This document shows, piece after piece, positions 5,588 through 8,713 of a DNA stretch of 8,713 nucleotides. Location: contig CAZPZR010000074.1 in NCBI GenBank assembly GCA_964591105.1, forward strand, positions 1 through 8,713, given 5' to 3'. The DNA is from CAZPZR01 sp964591105 (lineage in GTDB: Bacteria > Bacillota > Clostridia > Lachnospirales > Lachnospiraceae). A program made the position numbers and the translations under genes. The notes under the pieces were generated by a model, which saw only the letters and a list, made by a program, of their open reading frames with translations, did no database searches and was not told where the DNA came from. Position 1 is the stretch's first letter; each line of letters starts with the position of its first letter.

Positions 5588-6229
5588 TTAATCCTCCACA
5601 CCATTTCTCGCACACAAATCTCTCAAGCAGCATTTATCACAATATGGTTTTGTTCTTGCCGTACACACATCTCTTCCGTGATAAACCAGACGATGACAAA
5701 AATCACTGCCCTCTTCCGGCGGTATGATTTTCCAAAGAGCCATCTCAACCTTCTTCGGATCTTTGATTCCATCTACAAGTCCCATTCGATTGGTTAGGCG
5801 AATACAATGTGTATCTGTTACAATTGCTGGTTTCCCAAACACATCACCCATAATCAGATTCGCACTTTTACGTCCGACTCCTGGCAATTTTAATAATGCA
5901 TCAAAATCATCTGGGACTTTTCCGCCATATTCGTCTTTCAGCATCTTCATGCAGGCACTAATATCTCTTGCTTTACTTTTTCCTAATCCACAAGGCTTTA
6001 CGATTCTTTCTATATCTTCCACATCTGCAGCTGCAAGCGCGTCGATATCCGGATATTTTTCATAAAGTCCCTCCACCACAACATTTACTCTGGCATCCGT
6101 ACACTGTGCTGCCAGTCGAACACTCACCAACAGCTTCCACGCCTGGTCATAATCCAAGGTACATCCTGCGTCTGGATATTCTTTTTTCAGCCGTTCAATA
6201 ATCTCCAGGGCTAACTCTTTTTTTGTCAT
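5588..6229 (-). CDS. nth: Endonuclease III (DNA glycosylase/AP lyase)
   Basis: Nth removes oxidised pyrimidines from DNA and nicks the abasic site in base excision repair. The 213-aa protein has the family order: LAAQCTD (39-45), the helix-hairpin-helix LPGVGRKSA (115-123) with the Schiff-base lysine K121, catalytic D139 in IVTDTHCIRL, and the C-terminal [4Fe-4S] cysteines C189, C197, C200 and C206. The first cysteine spacing is seven residues (CTARTKPYC) where E. coli has six. Start ATG at 6229 follows GGAAG with about 8 nt spacing. The gene follows the DUF362 protein by 21 nt and is coupled to the Nif11-like gene. The Fe-S cofactor is a common theme with its upstream neighbour. Confidence 0.96.
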   Translation of the reverse strand: MTKKELALEIIERLKKEYPDAGCTLDYDQAWKLLVSVRLAAQCTDARVNVVVEGLYEKYPDIDALAAADVEDIERIVKPCGLGKSKARDISACMKMLKDEYGGKVPDDFDALLKLPGVGRKSANLIMGDVFGKPAIVTDTHCIRLTNRMGLVDGIKDPKKVEMALWKIIPPEEGSDFCHRLVYHGRDVCTARTKPYCDKCCLRDLCARNGVED

Positions 6230-6250
6230 CTTGCTTTCTTCCTTATTACA

Positions 6251-7354
6251 CTAAATTTCGATTAATTCATATTCTCGTGTACCAAGACCAATTTTTTCAC
6301 CATGTTCCAGACAAACTTTCCAGTTTGTTGCAGGAGATGTATCTGTGAAATGATCGTGGTGTACATGTGGCTGTTCTGCTAACACACTTCCTTCAATAAT
6401 TGGTTGGCGATTTATCGCATCCGCACAAGCCATATCCAATGCCACTGGGTCAAAAGAAGCAAACATTCCAACATCTGGAACGATAGGAATATCATTTTCC
6501 GCATGGCAATCGCAATATGGAGATACGTCAATTACTAAACTAATATGAAAATGAGGTCTGTCTTTCACAACCGCGAGACTATATTCTGCAATCTTCTTAT
6601 TCAAAATATCATTGGATTCATCATTTGCTGCAACTACAGCATCTTTTGGACAGACGCCAATACATCTTCCACATCCCACACATTTTGCCTGATCTATGCT
6701 GGCTTTTTTCTCAGAAATACTTGGTGCATCATGTGCACATACGCGAACACAATTGCCACATCCGATACATTTTTCCATTTCTACCGAAGGTTTTCCTGCG
6801 CTATGCATCTCCATCTTTCCTGCTCGAGATCCACATCCCATACCAATATTCTTTAATGCTCCTCCAAAGCCTGTAGCTTCATGTCCTTTGAAATGATTCA
6901 ATGTAATGAATACATCTGCATCCATGATTGCCTGTCCGATTTTCGCTTCTTTTACATATTCTCCGTCAATAGGAACGATTACTTCGTCAGTTCCCTTTAA
7001 TCCATCTCCAATCAGAATATGACATCCTGTTGAAAATGGTGAAAATCCATTTTCATATGCAGAATTCAGGTGATCCAACGCATTTTTTCTTCCACCTACG
7101 TAAAGAGTATTGCAGTCTGTGAGAAATGGTTTACCCCCAAGTTCTTTTACAGTGTCTACAACTACTTTTGCATAATTCGGACGTAAGAATGCAAGGTTTC
7201 CTGGTTCCCCAAAATGAATTTTAATTGCGGCATATTTATCTTCGAAATCAATGTTTCCTATCCCTGCCGTCTGAATCAAGCGTTTCAATTTTTTTGGTAA
7301 ATTTTCATGAAACGTAGTTTTCATCGTCGTGTAATATACTTTTGCTTTCTCCAT
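6251..7354 (-). CDS. DUF362 protein with two [4Fe-4S] ferredoxin motifs
   Basis: A 367-aa DUF362-family protein (a domain of unknown function often fused to ferredoxin domains). The DUF362 part shows YAAIKIHFGEPGN (41-53), FLTDCNTLYVGGRKNALDHL (77-96), LNHFKGHEATGFGGALKNIG (152-171) and PDVGMFASFDPVALDMAC (293-310). Between its halves sits a bacterial two-cluster ferredoxin insert: C196xxC199xxC202xxxC206 (followed by Ala rather than the usual Pro) and C225xxC228xxC231xxxC235P. HVHHDH (330-335) is a histidine cluster that could bind metal. There is no signal peptide or membrane segment, so it is probably a cytosolic redox or metal protein; the substrate is unknown. The ATG at 7354 follows GGAGGG at 7 nt. 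It heads the unit with nth and the Nif11-like gene. Confidence 0.92.
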   Translation of the reverse strand: MEKAKVYYTTMKTTFHENLPKKLKRLIQTAGIGNIDFEDKYAAIKIHFGEPGNLAFLRPNYAKVVVDTVKELGGKPFLTDCNTLYVGGRKNALDHLNSAYENGFSPFSTGCHILIGDGLKGTDEVIVPIDGEYVKEAKIGQAIMDADVFITLNHFKGHEATGFGGALKNIGMGCGSRAGKMEMHSAGKPSVEMEKCIGCGNCVRVCAHDAPSISEKKASIDQAKCVGCGRCIGVCPKDAVVAANDESNDILNKKIAEYSLAVVKDRPHFHISLVIDVSPYCDCHAENDIPIVPDVGMFASFDPVALDMACADAINRQPIIEGSVLAEQPHVHHDHFTDTSPATNWKVCLEHGEKIGLGTREYELIEI

Positions 7355-7385
7355 CTGTTTTCCCTCCGTATAATTCGTTCCTTCT

Positions 7386-7408
7386 ATTATAACTGATAAC
7401 CGCAGTTA
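7386..7408 (-). promoter_or_regulatory. Probable -10 box and dyad upstream of the DUF362 gene
   Basis: TATAAT on the minus strand (7391-7386) lies 32 bp before the DUF362 ATG. The hexamer 17 bp upstream (TTTAAG) is a poor -35, but A-rich DNA further upstream could help. An inverted repeat TAACTG-N7-CAGTTA (7390-7408) fills the spacer and touches the -10 box, a classic place for a repressor. The divergent LysR-family gene is one candidate regulator, but the dyad lacks a centred T-N11-A. Confidence 0.45.
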
Positions 7409-7497
7409 CTTAAAAGATTTTAATTTGTTTTTTATAAGTTCTTAAGATTTTTTCTTTTTCTTTAAGGGAATCAACATAATTCTGTCACATTTTCCCG

Positions 7498-7546
7498 TTA
7501 TACTATGTAACAGATAGTTGAACAGGACATCAACTATCACCCCCTC
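7498..7546 (-). other. Near-perfect ribosome binding site with a 10-codon ORF
   Basis: On the minus strand GAGGGGGTGAT (7546-7536) matches the extended anti-16S sequence AGGAGGTGAT at 9 of 10 overlapping positions and stands 5 nt before an ATG at 7530. The frame encodes MSCSTICYIV and stops at 7498. A TATAAT at 7617-7612 could be its -10 box (no good -35 seen). The ATG and part of the site are inside the 7513-7538 hairpin. It may be a leader peptide for the DUF362 mRNA, a type I toxin start that has decayed, or chance. Confidence 0.25.
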
Positions 7547-7670
7547 ATAAAGTATTTGCACTTGGGACCTCACTCCCGAGTGCAGCACTTTACTCTCATT
7601 CCTTTTAAACAATTATATAGCAAAACAACAAAAACTCCGGATAGGCCAGATTCGGAGTTTTTGCTGTTTT
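7511..7670 (+). ncRNA. Candidate small RNA (about 160 nt), unnamed
   Basis: A TATACT at 7499-7504 (no good -35) would start transcription near 7511, exactly where hairpin GATAGTTGA/TCAACTATC (7513-7521, 7530-7538) begins. A C-rich single strand (7539-7546) follows, then hairpin TGCACTTGGGA/TCCCGAGTGCA (7557-7567, 7574-7584; its one U-G pair is favourable only in the plus-strand RNA), a linker, and the terminator. Hairpins, a C-rich loop and a terminator are typical of base-pairing small RNAs. It does not fold like 6S RNA, because its ends are not complementary, and I recognise no riboswitch. Strand and existence are inferred. Confidence 0.33.
7622..7670. terminator. Bidirectional terminator hairpin
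   Basis: AAAACAACAAAAACTCCG (7622-7639) is complementary to CGGAGTTTTTGCTGTTTT (7653-7670) with one mismatch, around a 13-nt loop; the inner 10 bp are perfect. T-runs stand on the far side in both directions. In the plus direction it would end something starting near 7511; nothing on the minus strand to its right within the window needs it. Confidence 0.75.
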
Positions 7671-7710
7671 TATAATAATTTTTCTTGTATTTCTCCCTTT
7701 TTCCGTGTAG

Positions 7711-7716
7711 TATAAT
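7711..7716 (+). promoter_or_regulatory. Probable -10 box of the LysR-family gene
   Basis: A perfect TATAAT lies 49 bp before the ATG, after the terminator. No good -35 stands at 16-18 bp (TTGTAT at 7685-7690 is 20 bp away), so the promoter may be weak or need an activator. The predicted start is near 7723. Confidence 0.45.
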
Positions 7717-7746
7717 TAGCAATGAAAATTTATTTTATCCGCTAGC

Positions 7747-7753
7747 GAGGGGG
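7747..7753 (+). promoter_or_regulatory. G-rich ribosome binding site of the LysR-family gene
   Basis: GAGGGGG ends 12 nt before the ATG at 7766, a longer gap than for other genes here. It is fully complementary to CCCCCTC at 7540-7546 in the upstream structured region. Confidence 0.6.
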
Positions 7754-7765
7754 CTTCTTATTTAT

Positions 7766-8635
7766 ATGGATATTAAAAAATTGCAAGTATTTCTCATTGT
7801 TGCAAAGCACAACAATTTCACAAAAGCAGGCGAAGAACTTGGCTATACTCAATCTGGTATCACCCAGATGATGAAGTCACTAGAGTCTGAAGTCGGGTTC
7901 CCACTGTTTTCCAAAAGTCATCATGGCGTATCCCTGACGAAGGAAGCAAAATCTCTGATTCCTTCGATTCGTACTCTGCTCTCTGCAAATGAAGCATTGA
8001 ATCAGGAAATCGCATTTCGAAAGGGTGCCAAAAAAGGAACAATCAACGTTGGTACATTTGGAAGCTGTGCAACACACTGGTTACCCGCGATCATCAGTAA
8101 TTTCCAAAAAAAATATCCTGAGATTACTTTTGACATTACTGAAGGTAACGAAGTGGAAATTGCAGATTGGGTTACAAATAATAAAGTTGACTTTGCTTTC
8201 ACAAGTTATCAGAAATATCAACCATACGATTTCATTCCTGTTTATGACGACCAGATGTTTGCAATTATGCCGAAAGAACATCCATTCTCAGAACATGAGG
8301 AAATTCCAATCGAATGGTTCCAGGACATGCCTTTTGTGATTTCCGAATATTCTTATGTAAATGATGTTCATCAGTTATTAAAGAAACACAAAGTCACACC
8401 AGATATGCGTTATACTCTGAGTAACGACTTTTCAATCCTTCCAATGGTGGAATATGGATTAGGAATTAGTATTCTTCCGGGACTTATGTTGCGTGGCAAC
8501 GAAAACAATCTAGACATTCGTCCACTGGTTCCAAAAGCCTATCGTACACTCGGTCTGGCGCTTCGTTCCAAAGAGGAATTGACACCAGCTGCGAAGATTT
8601 TCTTAAAATATGCGCAAGATTACTTGCTGGATTAA
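7766..8635 (+). CDS. LysR-family transcriptional regulator
   Basis: A 289-aa LysR-type regulator, normal length. The N-terminal winged helix-turn-helix spans about 1-60: LQVFLIVAKHNNFTKAGEEL, YTQSGITQMMKSLESEVG, LFSKSHHGVSLT. A linker helix runs to about 88, then a periplasmic-binding-protein-like effector domain: GTINVGTFGSCATHWLPAII (91-110), FDITEGN (122-128), VDFAFTSY (141-148), FAIMPKEHPF (165-174) and VEYGLGISILPGLML (228-242). The frame extends left to a TTG at 7685, but the ATG at 7766 gives the canonical MDIKKLQVF start and has a G-rich ribosome binding site. The effector and targets are unknown; no permease or enzyme gene is divergent beside it except the DUF362 unit 411 bp away. 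It is a single-gene unit with its own terminator. Confidence 0.93.
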   Translation: MDIKKLQVFLIVAKHNNFTKAGEELGYTQSGITQMMKSLESEVGFPLFSKSHHGVSLTKEAKSLIPSIRTLLSANEALNQEIAFRKGAKKGTINVGTFGSCATHWLPAIISNFQKKYPEITFDITEGNEVEIADWVTNNKVDFAFTSYQKYQPYDFIPVYDDQMFAIMPKEHPFSEHEEIPIEWFQDMPFVISEYSYVNDVHQLLKKHKVTPDMRYTLSNDFSILPMVEYGLGISILPGLMLRGNENNLDIRPLVPKAYRTLGLALRSKEELTPAAKIFLKYAQDYLLD

Positions 8636-8666
8636 ATGATAAACGGAGCAATTCGAAAGTGATATG

Positions 8667-8705
8667 TACCCTCTTTACTGGACATCCAGTAAGGAGGGTA
8701 TTTTT
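8667..8705 (+). terminator. Rho-independent terminator of the LysR-family gene
   Basis: TACCCTCTTTACTGG (8667-8681) pairs with CCAGTAAGGAGGGTA (8686-8700), 15 bp with one U-G pair, around the loop ACAT, followed by TTTTT (8701-8705). It lies 31 nt after the stop codon. There is no matching T-run in the minus direction. Confidence 0.92.
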
Positions 8706-8713
8706 ATGCGCTA

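Larger units (their letters stand above)
7355..7765. other. 411-bp gene-free region rich in inverted repeats
   Basis: No ordinary protein gene is present. From left to right it holds: the DUF362 ribosome binding site and -10 box with dyad (7386-7408); an AT-rich stretch (7409-7470); dyad CTGTCACAT/ATGTAACAG (7482-7490, 7505-7513); a perfect 9-bp hairpin (7513-7538); a C-rich CACCCCCTC segment; an 11-bp hairpin (7557-7584) with an outer TAAAGT/ACTTTA stem (7548-7592); the bidirectional terminator (7622-7670); and the LysR gene's -10 box and ribosome binding site. This density of structure suggests a transcribed, untranslated or barely translated element. Confidence 0.75.

Noticed and set aside
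7409..7470. AT-rich stretch with CTTAAG and TTAAAA/TTTTAA palindromes as an attachment site or origin
   Set aside because: Short AT palindromes are expected by chance at this composition, and no integrase or replication gene is near.
7511..7670. 6S RNA or a known riboswitch
   Set aside because: The ends do not pair as in 6S RNA, and I recognise no conserved riboswitch core.
7860..8281. Minus-strand frames of 60-66 codons opposite the LysR-family gene
   Set aside because: They are shadows of the regulator gene with no ribosome binding sites.

Overview
The window is a compact, AT-rich stretch of a low-GC Gram-positive chromosome. The gene set and gene order (tsaE-tsaB-rimI, a CxxC mini-protein, rnz, tsaD, ispD), the strong AGGAGG-type ribosome binding sites and the protein sequences suggest an anaerobic gut-type Clostridia, most likely Lachnospiraceae. 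The family assignment is inference; no rRNA or species marker is present. I see no insertion sequence, prophage, CRISPR array or long repeat.

Left part (1-4921, all minus strand): a tRNA and translation-quality block. Read in the direction of transcription, a good sigma-A promoter (4893-4921) drives tsaE, tsaB and rimI, which overlap end to start. A second, weaker promoter (3192-3220) precedes a 79-aa CxxC/CxxC protein, rnz (RNase Z), tsaD and ispD. TsaD, TsaB and TsaE form the complex that transfers threonylcarbamoyl to A37 of ANN-decoding tRNAs (t6A); TsaC/Sua5, which makes the donor, is not in the window. RNase Z trims tRNA 3' ends and RimI acetylates a ribosomal protein. IspD belongs to the MEP isoprenoid pathway. 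Just past ispD lies the 5' part of a tRNA-Ser(UGA) with its own consensus promoter, preceded by helically spaced A7 tracts that begin inside the end of ispD.

Middle (4922-5292, plus strand): a divergent promoter (4938-4966) serves a single 83-aa protein of unknown function, ended by a strong terminator whose stem contains the stop codon.

Right-middle (5293-7391, minus strand): a three-gene unit of a DUF362/2x[4Fe-4S] ferredoxin-like protein, endonuclease III (nth) and a 97-aa protein whose N-terminal half resembles the Nif11 leader-peptide domain.

Right end (7355-8713): a 411-bp gene-free region packed with inverted repeats and ending in a bidirectional terminator, then a plus-strand LysR-family regulator with its own terminator. 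This gene-free region is the most unusual part of the window. It could encode a small RNA on the plus strand whose C-rich loop is complementary to the LysR gene's Shine-Dalgarno sequence. Read on the other strand it carries a near-perfect ribosome binding site in front of very short reading frames, an arrangement reminiscent of a (possibly decayed) type I toxin locus or a leader peptide. The rest is conserved housekeeping sequence.
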